This document shows, piece by piece, positions 16,196 through 24,724 of a stretch of DNA of 41,312 nt. The notes under the pieces are model-generated. The model did no database searches, was not told the origin of the DNA, and saw nothing but the letters and a program-made list of their open reading frames with translations. The position numbers and the translations under genes are program-made. The DNA lies in NCBI GenBank assembly GCA_003561495.1, contig PWWM01000055.1, forward strand, positions 1 through 41,312. The letters are read 5' to 3'. The stretch is from Gammaproteobacteria bacterium. Its GTDB lineage: Bacteria; Pseudomonadota; Gammaproteobacteria; Xanthomonadales; Wenzhouxiangellaceae. Each line of letters opens with the position of its first letter. The stretch's first letter is position 1.

Positions 16196-18733
16196 ATGAG
16201 AAAGTTGTTGATCGTATTGTCTATTCTGTGGTTGTCCACGGTCGTGCTGGCCGCACCGATTAGCTACCAGGGCCAGCTCCAGGATGGCTCGGGGCCTTAT
16301 GACGGCACGGCCGATATGGAATTTCGGCTTTACGATAGCCTGACGGGCGGCAGCATGGTGGGGGCGTCGGTTAGCAAGTCGAACGTGCCGGTCAGCGATG
16401 GCCTGTTTCAGGTCGAACTGGATTTCGGCGACGTGTACGACCAGCCGCTGTGGCTGGAGGTCGAAGTGGGTGGTCATGTGCTCAGTCCGCGCCAGCCCAT
16501 TACTGCCGCACCCATGGCGGTGCACGCGCTCAATGTCCCCGAGGGCTCGGACACCCTGGCCGAGCTGGATTGCTCAGGCGGTGAGATCGCCAAGTGGGAT
16601 GGCGATGAGTGGGTCTGTGCGGCCGACGAGGACACCACCTACAGCGCCGGAGACGGCTTGACACTTTCAGGCACAACTCTTTCGCTGGATACCGATCATG
16701 TCGATGGTCTGTATTGGCGCCGTGGTGGCAATGAAGGTACCGATCCGGCCAATGATTTTATCGGCACCATTGATGCGGCAGGGTTTGCAATCCATGTAGG
16801 GGGGCAGCTTGGGTTCCGACTCGAGCATTCACAAGTTCCCAATGTCATTGGAGGTGGGGAGGGCAACAAAGTTGGGGAAGGGCCTGGAGAAGTGATCGGC
16901 GCCACCATCGGAGGAGGTGGATGTGCTGTCTCTAGCGATGGTCAATGCGAAGGGATAGGGTTCGAGGACTCGTACAACCAGGTCACCGGTGATTTCGGCA
17001 CGATAGGCGGGGGCTTGCATAATAGAGCGGGCATTGAAAGCACGGTGGGGGGTGGGAACATCAATACCGCCAGCGGTCCGCGCGCAACCGTTGCTGGTGG
17101 AGGGCTTAATATTGCCAGTGGATTGAATGCAGCGATTGGAGGAGGGGAAGGTAACGAGGCCAGTGGATTGGATGCCACTGTGCCGGGAGGTAGTGGCAAT
17201 CGGGCGATCGGGGACTACAGCCTTGCAGCGGGCCGTCGGGCCAGGGCCATTGACCACGGCACCTTTGTCTGGGCCGACAGCACCTTTGCCGAGTTCGCCT
17301 CAACCGGTGGAGACCAGTTTCTGGTCCGAGCCGGTGGCGGGGTGGGGATCAATACCAATGATCCGCAGGACGCCCTGCATGTGGATGGTGTGGTTCGAAC
17401 CACAGGTGGATTGCGCCTGCCCGACGGTAGCTTGCTGGAGAACCTTGATGGTTTGGGTAATTCCTGGCAACTGGGCGGCAACGCCGGTACGGACCCGAAC
17501 GAGGACTTTATCGGCACCACCGATGAGACACCTTTCGAGATTCATGTGGAAGGCGAGCGCGCACTGCGACTCGAACCAGGTGACAGCCCCAATATCATCG
17601 CCGGCTGGTCGGGCAATATCGTGGACACGGATGTCATGGGCGCGACCATCGGCGGCGGTGGATGTTCTGGTGTTGGTGTGTATCCGTGCGATGCAGAGTG
17701 GCCCAATCAGGTGACCGCGAACTACGGCACAATAGGTGGTGGTATCGGAAACACCGTCAGCGGAGTGTTTGCCGGTACGGTTGGGGGTACGGTTGGGGGC
17801 GGGTGGTTGAACACCGCCAGCGGTCTCGCAGCGACGATCGGGGGTGGAAAATGGAACACCGCCAGCGGGGGGAGCACGACGATCGCGGGTGGGAAATTCA
17901 ACAACGCCAGCGGGCATATAGCGACGATTGGGGGCGGAGAAGAGAACACCGCCAGCGGGAGTTTTTCGGTGGTCGGCGGCGGGATTGGCAACATCGCCAG
18001 CTGGGGGTTAGCAACGGTCGGGGGCGGAGACGGGAACATCGCCAGCGGTATGGGAAGTACTGTGCCGGGCGGTATTAATAACCGGGCTTTGGGACCCTTG
18101 AGTTTCGCTGCCGGTGAAGCGGCCAAAGCCGAGCACTTAGGCACCTTTGTTTGGGCCGACACCACCGACCTTGAATACTTTGCATCAACCGATGAGAATC
18201 AGTTCCTGATCCGCGCCGCCGGCGGAGTGGGCATCAATACCAACGACCCCAATGGCTTCGACCTGGCGGTGGATGGTGACGCCGCCAAACCCGGCGGCGG
18301 TTCCTGGTCCAGCTTTTCCGATGCACGTCTGAAGCAGAATATACAGCCGGTCAGCGAAGTTTCCGGCAGCCTGCTTGAGCGCCTGCTGCAGTTGAACGCC
18401 TATAAGTTCGAATACACCGACGAGGCGGTCGAAACTCGCCTCGGACTGCCGGGCAAGCAGATCGGCCTGCTGGCCCAGGAAGTCAAGGACGTGTTCCCCG
18501 AGTGGGTGGACACGGACGAGGAAGGCTATCTCTACGTCACCGAGCGGGGCACCACGGCCATCATGGTCGAGGCACTGCGCGAGCTGCGTGAAAGTCACGA
18601 CCGGCAAATGTCTGAGCTACGCAAACAGGTTGCAGTCAACAGCCAACTGGCCGAACGCAACGCCGAACTGGAAGAGCGCCTGGTCCGGCTTGAGGCCGTG
18701 CTACTTGATGGTAGTCAGCTTGCGGAGAACTAA
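16196..18733 (+). CDS. secreted YadA-head-repeat fibre protein with C-terminal S74 autocleaving chaperone
   Basis: An 845-residue protein starting at the ATG with AGGGAG upstream. A Sec signal peptide (LLIVLSILWLSTVVLA) is followed by the N-terminal domain APISYQGQLQDGSGPYDG...PRQPITAAPMAVHALN (about 19-115). Two tandem modules of about 220-260 residues follow (about 171-395 and 422-687). Each opens with GGNxGTDPxxDFIGT, runs through YadA/Hep_Hag-like repeats (IGGGxxNxASG), and closes with FVWADxT, STxxxQFLxRAxGGVGINTNDP. The C-terminus is a Peptidase_S74 intramolecular chaperone with the Ser708-Lys713 pair in FSDARLKQNI, ending in a coiled coil (LAERNAELEERLVRLEAVL). By family knowledge such domains drive trimer folding and then cleave themselves off. 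There is no beta-barrel anchor. The stop codon abuts a MITE. Confidence 0.88.
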   Translation: MRKLLIVLSILWLSTVVLAAPISYQGQLQDGSGPYDGTADMEFRLYDSLTGGSMVGASVSKSNVPVSDGLFQVELDFGDVYDQPLWLEVEVGGHVLSPRQPITAAPMAVHALNVPEGSDTLAELDCSGGEIAKWDGDEWVCAADEDTTYSAGDGLTLSGTTLSLDTDHVDGLYWRRGGNEGTDPANDFIGTIDAAGFAIHVGGQLGFRLEHSQVPNVIGGGEGNKVGEGPGEVIGATIGGGGCAVSSDGQCEGIGFEDSYNQVTGDFGTIGGGLHNRAGIESTVGGGNINTASGPRATVAGGGLNIASGLNAAIGGGEGNEASGLDATVPGGSGNRAIGDYSLAAGRRARAIDHGTFVWADSTFAEFASTGGDQFLVRAGGGVGINTNDPQDALHVDGVVRTTGGLRLPDGSLLENLDGLGNSWQLGGNAGTDPNEDFIGTTDETPFEIHVEGERALRLEPGDSPNIIAGWSGNIVDTDVMGATIGGGGCSGVGVYPCDAEWPNQVTANYGTIGGGIGNTVSGVFAGTVGGTVGGGWLNTASGLAATIGGGKWNTASGGSTTIAGGKFNNASGHIATIGGGEENTASGSFSVVGGGIGNIASWGLATVGGGDGNIASGMGSTVPGGINNRALGPLSFAAGEAAKAEHLGTFVWADTTDLEYFASTDENQFLIRAAGGVGINTNDPNGFDLAVDGDAAKPGGGSWSSFSDARLKQNIQPVSEVSGSLLERLLQLNAYKFEYTDEAVETRLGLPGKQIGLLAQEVKDVFPEWVDTDEEGYLYVTERGTTAIMVEALRELRESHDRQMSELRKQVAVNSQLAERNAELEERLVRLEAVLLDGSQLAEN

Positions 18734-19011
18734 GGAGCCTCTGAATAACTCTGCGCGGAGCGCGTTTCTGTCTCAAAAGCCGCAGATCGTGTGGTGCGAC
18801 CCGAGTGACAGTAGCCATAGCTACGGCCGAGGGGCGCAACGCTCGAGATGCGGCTTTTGAGACGAAACCCTTACGGGACGGGCCTTTGCGGGCGACCCGC
18901 TGCGTTTTGACTCGCTCATTTGGAATGACCAAACCACGCTCGTCAAAGCCGCTCCGGGTCATCCCGCAAAGACCCGTCGCGCCCGTGCAGAGTTGTTCAG
19001 AGGCTCCCTAA
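18730..19011. mobile_element. MITE-like element with terminal inverted repeats and CTAA target duplication
   Basis: The element spans 18734-19007 (274 bp). Its ends are inverted repeats: GGAGCCTCTGAATAACTCTG at the left and, on the other strand from the right end, GGAGCCTCTGAACAACTCTG, with one mismatch. Direct repeats CTAA (18730-18733 and 19008-19011) flank it. This YTAR-type 4-bp duplication is typical of the IS5 family. It holds no transposase gene. It contains two long inner stems: a perfect 15-bp one (18770-18784 with 18849-18863) and an imperfect ~22-bp one (18877-18898 with 18956-18978). This accounts for the 302-bp gap between the first fibre gene and the first kinase gene. Confidence 0.85.
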
Positions 19012-19035
19012 ACCATCTTGATGTCTTTGTACGCG

Positions 19036-21762
19036 CTACTCCAGCTCGGCCAGCCGTTGACGCCAGTATTCGGCCATCGCCTTGTGTTCCGGGTAGGGGT
19101 CGGCTTCATGCCAGTCCTCGTACAGATCAATGATGATCCGGTAAAGGAAGCGGTAATGAAGCACCATGCCCACGTTTTCCGACTGGACTGTAAAGGCGGG
19201 GTCGCTCAGAACCAGTTCGTGGGCCTGTTCATACAAGCCTTGGTTGACCATGGCTCTGAGCCGATTGCCCAGGGCATTCAGAGTGAGTTCATGGGTTGGC
19301 CCCAGTAGGCGTTGCGTATCTTGGTGCGCTTCGCCCAGGTGCGCCAGGCCCGAGTCCAACTGGCCGGTATTGACCATCATGTGGCCCAATTGTCGTCGTG
19401 CGTCCAGTGTGTGGATATGTTCGGGTCCGTGCTGATTCTCGAGTCGGCGATAGGTCTCTTGGATTCGCGCCACGGCTTCTTCATGTCGCTGCAGTCGATA
19501 CAGGGTATTGGCGATGCTGACGCTGGAATTCAGGGTGTAGTTGTGGTCGTTCCCCAACAGTTCCCGGCGACCCTCGTAGGCGCGTTTGTGCATTGCCAGG
19601 GCAGCCTCCAGTTCATTCGCTTCAACCAATGCCTGCGCATAATTGTGCTTGTAAAACAGGGTGGCCGGATGATTGCGTCCCCATGTCGCCATGGCGATGT
19701 CTACCGTCAGTCTGAACATCTCTACCGCGGTATCAATCGAGCCGGCATGATGGTTGAGAATGGCAAGGTTGTTGGTCGTTGCCAGATTTCTGCGGTGATT
19801 CTCACCGAGAGTACTCTGGCGAGTTTCCAGACTGTGTTCAAGGATTTCACGGGCTGCTTCCAGGTTGCCCAGGCGATGGTGGGCGACGGCCAGGTTTTCG
19901 GCATAACTCATGGCCTCAGGGCTTTCATCACCGAGCTCTCGAATGGCCAGCTCAACCGTTCTTTCCAGCAATGTTACCGCGTCCTGGTGCCTTCCGGAAT
20001 GGTTCAAGGTGCCGCCCAGTTGATTCGAGATTTTCAGGATCTCGGGATGATGCTCTGGCAGGGCGCTCAATCCCAGCGCTTTGGCTTCTTTCAACATTTC
20101 CAGGCTGCGGGCGGTATTACCGAGATGACGTTTCGTTACGGCCTTGTGACGAAGTGAAGCCAGGGTATCCGGGTGGACCGGGCCAAAGGCCTGAAGTCGA
20201 GCAGCGTGGGCGAGCTGGAAGCGCTCAAGGGCCTGATCGAACAGCCCCCACCTGAAATAGACTTCAGCCAGGCTGTGTTGCAGAGCGCCGTCGGTCTGGG
20301 GGTCCTGGCCAAGGAGTTGATCAAAGCGCGCTTGCACCGGATCAAGCACCAGGTCCACGAGTTGCTCTCGCATGATATCGATCGGACTGGCGGCGTCGAT
20401 GAGTTCATTGAAAGCGCGGAGATGCGCTTCCGACAGGTCGTGTTCGCGAATGGCTAAACGCAGGCCATGAACCAGGCCGTCCGCCAGCGTGGCCGGATCC
20501 ATGTCGGACATCATTTCCTGTTGCAAATCCATCACGGTACGGGCCGTCGTTTCGGAGCGCTCGGCGATCGCTCTTTCCCGCTCCGCCTGCAGGTACAGCG
20601 CCGTGGAAACGCCCAGCCCGGTGAGGATGGCCAGCGCCAGCATCATGGTGGCGCCGACCAGCAGGGCGTTGCGTCGGGCAAACTTCAGCGCTCTTGCAGG
20701 CGCCGAGGTCGTCATGCAGCTCAAAGGCTGGTCAAGACGATAGCGTTTGAAATCGGCCAGCAGATCCCCGGTGCTTGCATATCGAAGTTCCGGGGTGTCG
20801 GCGCAAGCGGTCTGGATGATGGCGGTCAGTTCATGGTTTCTTGGCAGTTGCGAGGCCTTCAAAGAGGCAGCGGAGTGTTCTGTCGATCGGTCCAGTATCT
20901 GGCCGGTCATAAGCCAAGCCAGAACCGCACCGAGTGACCAGATATCGCTTGCCGGAGTCGTCTCTTCACCCGCCTTCTGCTCAGGTGCGGCGAACGCCGG
21001 GGTCAGGGCGCGCAATCCGGCATCTTCGCTATCATCAGAATTCAGCAGCCTGGCCACGCCGAAGTCCATCAGTTTGACGGAGCCATCGTCGCGAATGCGG
21101 ATGTTGTTCGGTTTGATATCTCCATGCACGATCAGCCGCTGGTGCGCGTGGGCGACAGCCTCGGTTATGCGTTCGAAGAGATTCAAGCGGGTTTCCAGAT
21201 CAGGGTTTTCCTGCTCCAACCAGTCGGCCAGGTCCATGCCGTCCACCCACTCCATGACCAGGAATGGGCCAGCCTGGTCGTCCAGGCCGGCATCGACCAG
21301 GCGGGTCACGGAGGGATGGTCGAGCCGGGCCAAAAGCCGGCACTCTCGTTGCAGCAGCTCGGCCAGGCCACGTTGGCGCCGACCGATCAACTTGATGGCC
21401 ACGTCCATCTCGAAGGCGCCATCGGCGCGTTGTCCGCGATAGACTCGACCCATGCCACCCCGGCCGACCTCGGCCATGATTTTCCAGGGACCAAGTCGAT
21501 CGCCGGGATTCAACTGCCGGGTATTGGCCTCCATCCGCTCGACCGATTCACCGGCCAGTCGACGGACCGAGTCATCGAGTAGCGTGATGGTGTGGCTGTC
21601 GTCGGTCAGGAGTTCCAGCCAGCGACCCAGGCGGGGCAGTCGCTTGCGGGTCCGTTCAAGCCAGGCGGGCTGCTCGCGCTCGGGCAGTTCCAGAAACTGG
21701 ATCAACAGCTTGTCGACCGCCCGGCGGCGCATCGGGCTGAGTGTTTTTGGATGCTCGGTCAT
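19036..21762 (-). CDS. transmembrane Ser/Thr protein kinase with TPR sensor (kinase 1)
   Basis: A 908-residue protein. A conserved leader (1-88) precedes a PknB-type kinase domain (about 90-345): glycine loop GRGGMGRVYRG, ATP lysine K124 in VAIKLI, catalytic HGDIKPNN with D215, DFG 233-235 and AAPE around 260. The arginine of the usual HRD is glycine. One TM helix (about 366-390) is followed by a helix and about eight ~42-residue TPRs of kinesin-light-chain type, each with a motif like FGPVHPDTL, LGENHRRNL, WGRNHPATL, LGNDHNYTL. The C-terminal tail HYRFLYRIIIDLYEDWH is shared with kinase 2. Predicted topology: kinase in the cytoplasm, TPRs in the periplasm. It lies downstream of kinase 2 in tandem and converges on the first fibre gene across the MITE. 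Confidence 0.92.
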   Translation of the reverse strand: MTEHPKTLSPMRRRAVDKLLIQFLELPEREQPAWLERTRKRLPRLGRWLELLTDDSHTITLLDDSVRRLAGESVERMEANTRQLNPGDRLGPWKIMAEVGRGGMGRVYRGQRADGAFEMDVAIKLIGRRQRGLAELLQRECRLLARLDHPSVTRLVDAGLDDQAGPFLVMEWVDGMDLADWLEQENPDLETRLNLFERITEAVAHAHQRLIVHGDIKPNNIRIRDDGSVKLMDFGVARLLNSDDSEDAGLRALTPAFAAPEQKAGEETTPASDIWSLGAVLAWLMTGQILDRSTEHSAASLKASQLPRNHELTAIIQTACADTPELRYASTGDLLADFKRYRLDQPLSCMTTSAPARALKFARRNALLVGATMMLALAILTGLGVSTALYLQAERERAIAERSETTARTVMDLQQEMMSDMDPATLADGLVHGLRLAIREHDLSEAHLRAFNELIDAASPIDIMREQLVDLVLDPVQARFDQLLGQDPQTDGALQHSLAEVYFRWGLFDQALERFQLAHAARLQAFGPVHPDTLASLRHKAVTKRHLGNTARSLEMLKEAKALGLSALPEHHPEILKISNQLGGTLNHSGRHQDAVTLLERTVELAIRELGDESPEAMSYAENLAVAHHRLGNLEAAREILEHSLETRQSTLGENHRRNLATTNNLAILNHHAGSIDTAVEMFRLTVDIAMATWGRNHPATLFYKHNYAQALVEANELEAALAMHKRAYEGRRELLGNDHNYTLNSSVSIANTLYRLQRHEEAVARIQETYRRLENQHGPEHIHTLDARRQLGHMMVNTGQLDSGLAHLGEAHQDTQRLLGPTHELTLNALGNRLRAMVNQGLYEQAHELVLSDPAFTVQSENVGMVLHYRFLYRIIIDLYEDWHEADPYPEHKAMAEYWRQRLAELE

Positions 21763-21783
21763 GGTGGGGTCCCTGCGATGGTC

Positions 21784-21819
21784 TCGCCGAATTCAAGTCT
21801 TTCGTTTTGAAAGTTAGCA
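21784..21819 (-). promoter_or_regulatory. conserved block upstream of kinase 1
   Basis: On the minus strand, TGCTAA, an 8-bp gap, ACGAAA, a short gap and GAATTCGGCGA end 21 bases before the kinase 1 start. The same elements, in the same order and at nearly the same spacing, precede kinase 2, while the flanking sequence differs. It is a candidate shared promoter or operator. Confidence 0.5.
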
Positions 21820-21868
21820 TCTGTTCGGTTTCAGCTGGAATTTGCCCTGAGGGCAATGGGGTCATCAG

Positions 21869-24598
21869 TCAACCTTCAAGTTCCGCCATCAAGGCGCGCC
21901 AGTAATCAGCGGTTTCATCATGACCTAGATCGGGCGACTGAGCATGCCAGTTGTCGTACAGTTCGGCGATGATGTAATAGAGAAATCGCCATTCGTTGAC
22001 CAGTGTCGGGCCTTGTGGCGGTCCGGGCAAAGCCGGGTTGGCATCGATGATCCTTTCGGCCTGCTCGTAGCGTGCCGTGGAATCCAGGGCCGACAGGAAT
22101 CGTGCCAATGCGATCAGCGAATGGCTGCTGTCGGGCCGGGTTGTCTGGTACAGGCCCTGGTATGCCTGTTCCAGATGATTCAGTGCTTCGTCCTGATCAC
22201 CGATGTCCAGCATGATCGTGCCGATCCGCTGCCGGGCGAGCAAGGTTTCCCTGTGGTCCGGACCGAACGATTCAAGCATGTGGTCGTGGGTTTCGACAAT
22301 GGTTTGCAGGGCTTCTTTGCGCCGGCCGAGATGATTGAGGGTGGTGGCGACCTCGACACTCGACAGCAAGGTTTCCGGATGCAGAGTGCCCAGCACCTCC
22401 TTTCGGGTTTCATGGATCTGTTGATGCAATTGAAGCGCATCCTCGAACTGCCCCAGATGAATCAGGAGTTGGGCCTGGTTGTGCTGGTAAAACAGGGTTG
22501 TGGGGTGGCGTCGCCCATTGAGCCGGATGGTGATGTCTTCGGCCAACCTGATCAATTCCAGACCGCGGTCCGGATCTCCAGTCTGAAAGCGAAAACCGGC
22601 CAGGTTGTTGACCGCCGTCAGAGTATCAGGGTGCTCATCGCCAAGAATTTCCCGTCGTCTGTCGAAGACCTGTTCGAACAACGCGCCGGCAGCTTCCAGT
22701 TGTCCGGCGTTCACCTTGGCAACGGCCAGGCTGGATGTCGTGTTGAGCGTGTCAACGTGGTCGGTTCCCAGAAGTCGTTCCCGTTGTCTCAGTGTTGTTT
22801 CGAGCGCTTCGATGGCGTCATCCAGCTGACCGCGCTGGACGAGAATTCCGCCCAGGACATGGTGGGCGGCCAGGGTTTCCTGATGGTCTTTCCCCAGTGC
22901 TTTCCGGGCTTGTTCATGGACAGTGTGGATCAGATCAAGGGCCTTTTCGGTTTCACCGGCATTGTTCATCGCGATGGCTTGCTCACGACGGGAGGCAATG
23001 GTTTCGGGATGATTCTTGCCGAGTGCCTGCGCACGCAAGCGCCATGCAGTCTCAAATCCCGCTTGTGCATCGCCATGCATTCCCCAGTTGGAATGGACGG
23101 ATGCCAGGCTGTGCTGCAGTGCAGCCGCGGTTTCAGGGTTGTCATGAAGATCATCGGCAAAGCGAACCCGAGCCGGTTCCAGCACGTTGCTGACCAGTGC
23201 GTCGCGAAGGATGTCAACCGGGCTTGCCACTTCGACAATCTCATTGAGCGCCTGCATGTTCGTTTCAGGCATCTCGGCCTCCCGGATGGCTTCACGCAAG
23301 CCAAGCAGCAGGCGATCCGAAAGTACATTGGGCGCCATGTCGGAAAGCAAGGCCTGCTGCTGTGCCGTGACGGTGCGTGCCGCCTGTTCAGAGCGCGCCG
23401 TGGCCTGACGTTCTTCTTCGGCTTGCAGGTAGAGCAGGCTGGAGACGATCAGTCCAGATATCATTGACAGGGCCAGCAGGGACCCAGTGCCGACCAGCAG
23501 GCGATTGCGACGTGTGAACTTCAATGCTCTGGCCGGGACGGATAGCGGCATGCAGCGTAGCGGTTCGTCTCGACGATAGCGTTCCAGATCAGCCAGAAGG
23601 TCACTGGCCGTTGAGTAGCGCTGCTGCGCGGATTCGGCACATGCGGTGTCGATGATGGCTGCAAGCTCATGGTGTCTGGGTACTCGTTCTGACAGCATGG
23701 AAGAGCGCTCGCGATCGTTTGTGCGATCAATGACCTGACCGGTCATTAACCAGAACAGGGTTGCGCCCAGTGACCAGATGTCCGATTGCGGTGCGAGATC
23801 CGCTCCGGCTCGAAGCTCGGGTGCGGCGAAGGCCGGAGTCAGTGCGCGCAGATCGCGATTCTGAGCCTCTTCGGCCTGGACGAATTGCGACACGCCGAAA
23901 TCCATCAGCTTGACCGTGCCGTCTTCACGAATGCGAATGTTGCCTGGTTTGATGTCACCATGGACGATCAGGCGTTGATGGGCATGGGCGGTGGCTTCGA
24001 CGATCTGCTCAAAGAGCGCCAGCCGTTGATCCATGGATGGATTTTCGCTCTTCAGCCATTCATCCAGGTCCGCGCCTTCGACCCATTCCATGACCAGGAA
24101 TGGACCGGCCCGCTCGTCCAGGCCGGCGTCGACCAGGCGAGTGACCGAAGGATGGTCAAGCCTGGCCAACAGGCGCGACTCACGTTGCAGCAGCTCGGCC
24201 AGTCCGCGCTGGCGCCTGCTGATCAGTTTGATCGCCACATCCATCTCGAATGCGCCATCGGCACGCTCACCCCGGTAGACCATGCCCATGCCGCCCTGAC
24301 CGGCCGGCTCGCGCACGACCCAGGGGCCCAGAAGGGTATCCGGCTCGAGCGTCTTGTGGGTCAACGGCGACGACTGCATGGCCAGGTCTGCCATGTTGCG
24401 TACTGAATCATCCAGCAGAGTGACCGTGTGTCCGGTTTCGGTCAATTCCTTCAGCCACCGACCCAGGCGCGGCCGGCGCCGAAACGTCTCTTCCAGCCAG
24501 GCAGCTTGATCGCGCTCCGGCAGCTCCAAGTATTGAATCAACAGCTTGTCGATGGCCCGGCGTCGCATCGGGCTGAGGGGGTTGGATGTGTCGACCAT
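21869..24598 (-). CDS. transmembrane Ser/Thr protein kinase with TPR sensor (kinase 2)
   Basis: A 909-residue paralogue of kinase 1 with co-linear numbering: leader 1-88; glycine loop GQGGMGMVYRG; K124; HGDIKPGN with D215 and glycine instead of arginine; DFG 233-235; FAAPEL around 260; TM helix about 366-390 (GTGSLLALSMISGLIVSSLL); and about eight TPRs (LGKNHPETI, LGTDHVDTL, LGDEHPDTL, LGTLHPETL, FGPDHRETL). It ends with the tail EWRFLYYIIAELYDNWH. Near-identity with kinase 1 in the leader and kinase domain and more divergence in the TPRs suggest tandem duplication followed by divergence of the sensor part. It is transcribed away from the second fibre gene; the two starts are 126 bp apart. 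Confidence 0.92.
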   Translation of the reverse strand: MVDTSNPLSPMRRRAIDKLLIQYLELPERDQAAWLEETFRRRPRLGRWLKELTETGHTVTLLDDSVRNMADLAMQSSPLTHKTLEPDTLLGPWVVREPAGQGGMGMVYRGERADGAFEMDVAIKLISRRQRGLAELLQRESRLLARLDHPSVTRLVDAGLDERAGPFLVMEWVEGADLDEWLKSENPSMDQRLALFEQIVEATAHAHQRLIVHGDIKPGNIRIREDGTVKLMDFGVSQFVQAEEAQNRDLRALTPAFAAPELRAGADLAPQSDIWSLGATLFWLMTGQVIDRTNDRERSSMLSERVPRHHELAAIIDTACAESAQQRYSTASDLLADLERYRRDEPLRCMPLSVPARALKFTRRNRLLVGTGSLLALSMISGLIVSSLLYLQAEEERQATARSEQAARTVTAQQQALLSDMAPNVLSDRLLLGLREAIREAEMPETNMQALNEIVEVASPVDILRDALVSNVLEPARVRFADDLHDNPETAAALQHSLASVHSNWGMHGDAQAGFETAWRLRAQALGKNHPETIASRREQAIAMNNAGETEKALDLIHTVHEQARKALGKDHQETLAAHHVLGGILVQRGQLDDAIEALETTLRQRERLLGTDHVDTLNTTSSLAVAKVNAGQLEAAGALFEQVFDRRREILGDEHPDTLTAVNNLAGFRFQTGDPDRGLELIRLAEDITIRLNGRRHPTTLFYQHNQAQLLIHLGQFEDALQLHQQIHETRKEVLGTLHPETLLSSVEVATTLNHLGRRKEALQTIVETHDHMLESFGPDHRETLLARQRIGTIMLDIGDQDEALNHLEQAYQGLYQTTRPDSSHSLIALARFLSALDSTARYEQAERIIDANPALPGPPQGPTLVNEWRFLYYIIAELYDNWHAQSPDLGHDETADYWRALMAELEG

Positions 24599-24724
24599 GT
24601 TGTTCCGTGCTTTCCTTGTCGCCGAATTCCGACGATTTCGTTCTTTAGATTAGCACCGGCGCGTGATTGGGCCCACTTGCGGGCCACCCACGGCCGGCAA
24701 CCATAGTAATGGGAGGTACTTGCA
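24599..24724. promoter_or_regulatory. 126-bp divergent promoter region between kinase 2 and second fibre gene
   Basis: The only space between two divergent start codons (24598 minus, 24725 plus), so it must hold both promoters. It contains the kinase-type conserved block (24620-24656: GAATTC, TTTCGTT, TTAGCA on the plus strand), a GC-rich palindromic patch GGGCCCACTTGCGGGCC, and GGGAGG 8 bases before the fibre start. Confidence 0.65.
24620..24656 (-). promoter_or_regulatory. conserved block upstream of kinase 2
   Basis: Minus-strand TGCTAA, an 8-bp gap, ACGAAA, a 6-bp gap and GAATTCGGCGA, ending 20 bases before the kinase 2 start. It matches the block before kinase 1; the total distance from ACGAAA to the start codon is identical in both (37 bases). 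Confidence 0.5.

Noticed and set aside
16990..18080. CRISPR-like or minisatellite array in the first fibre gene
   Set aside because: The recurring ~42-bp GC-rich units are coding repeats (IGGGxxNxASG) in an intact frame with variable third positions; no spacer/repeat structure.
19036..24598. Kinases and fibres as a prophage remnant because of the tail-fibre domain
   Set aside because: No phage structural, integrase, lysis or packaging genes and no att-like repeats are present; the fibres have Sec signal peptides, unlike phage tail proteins.
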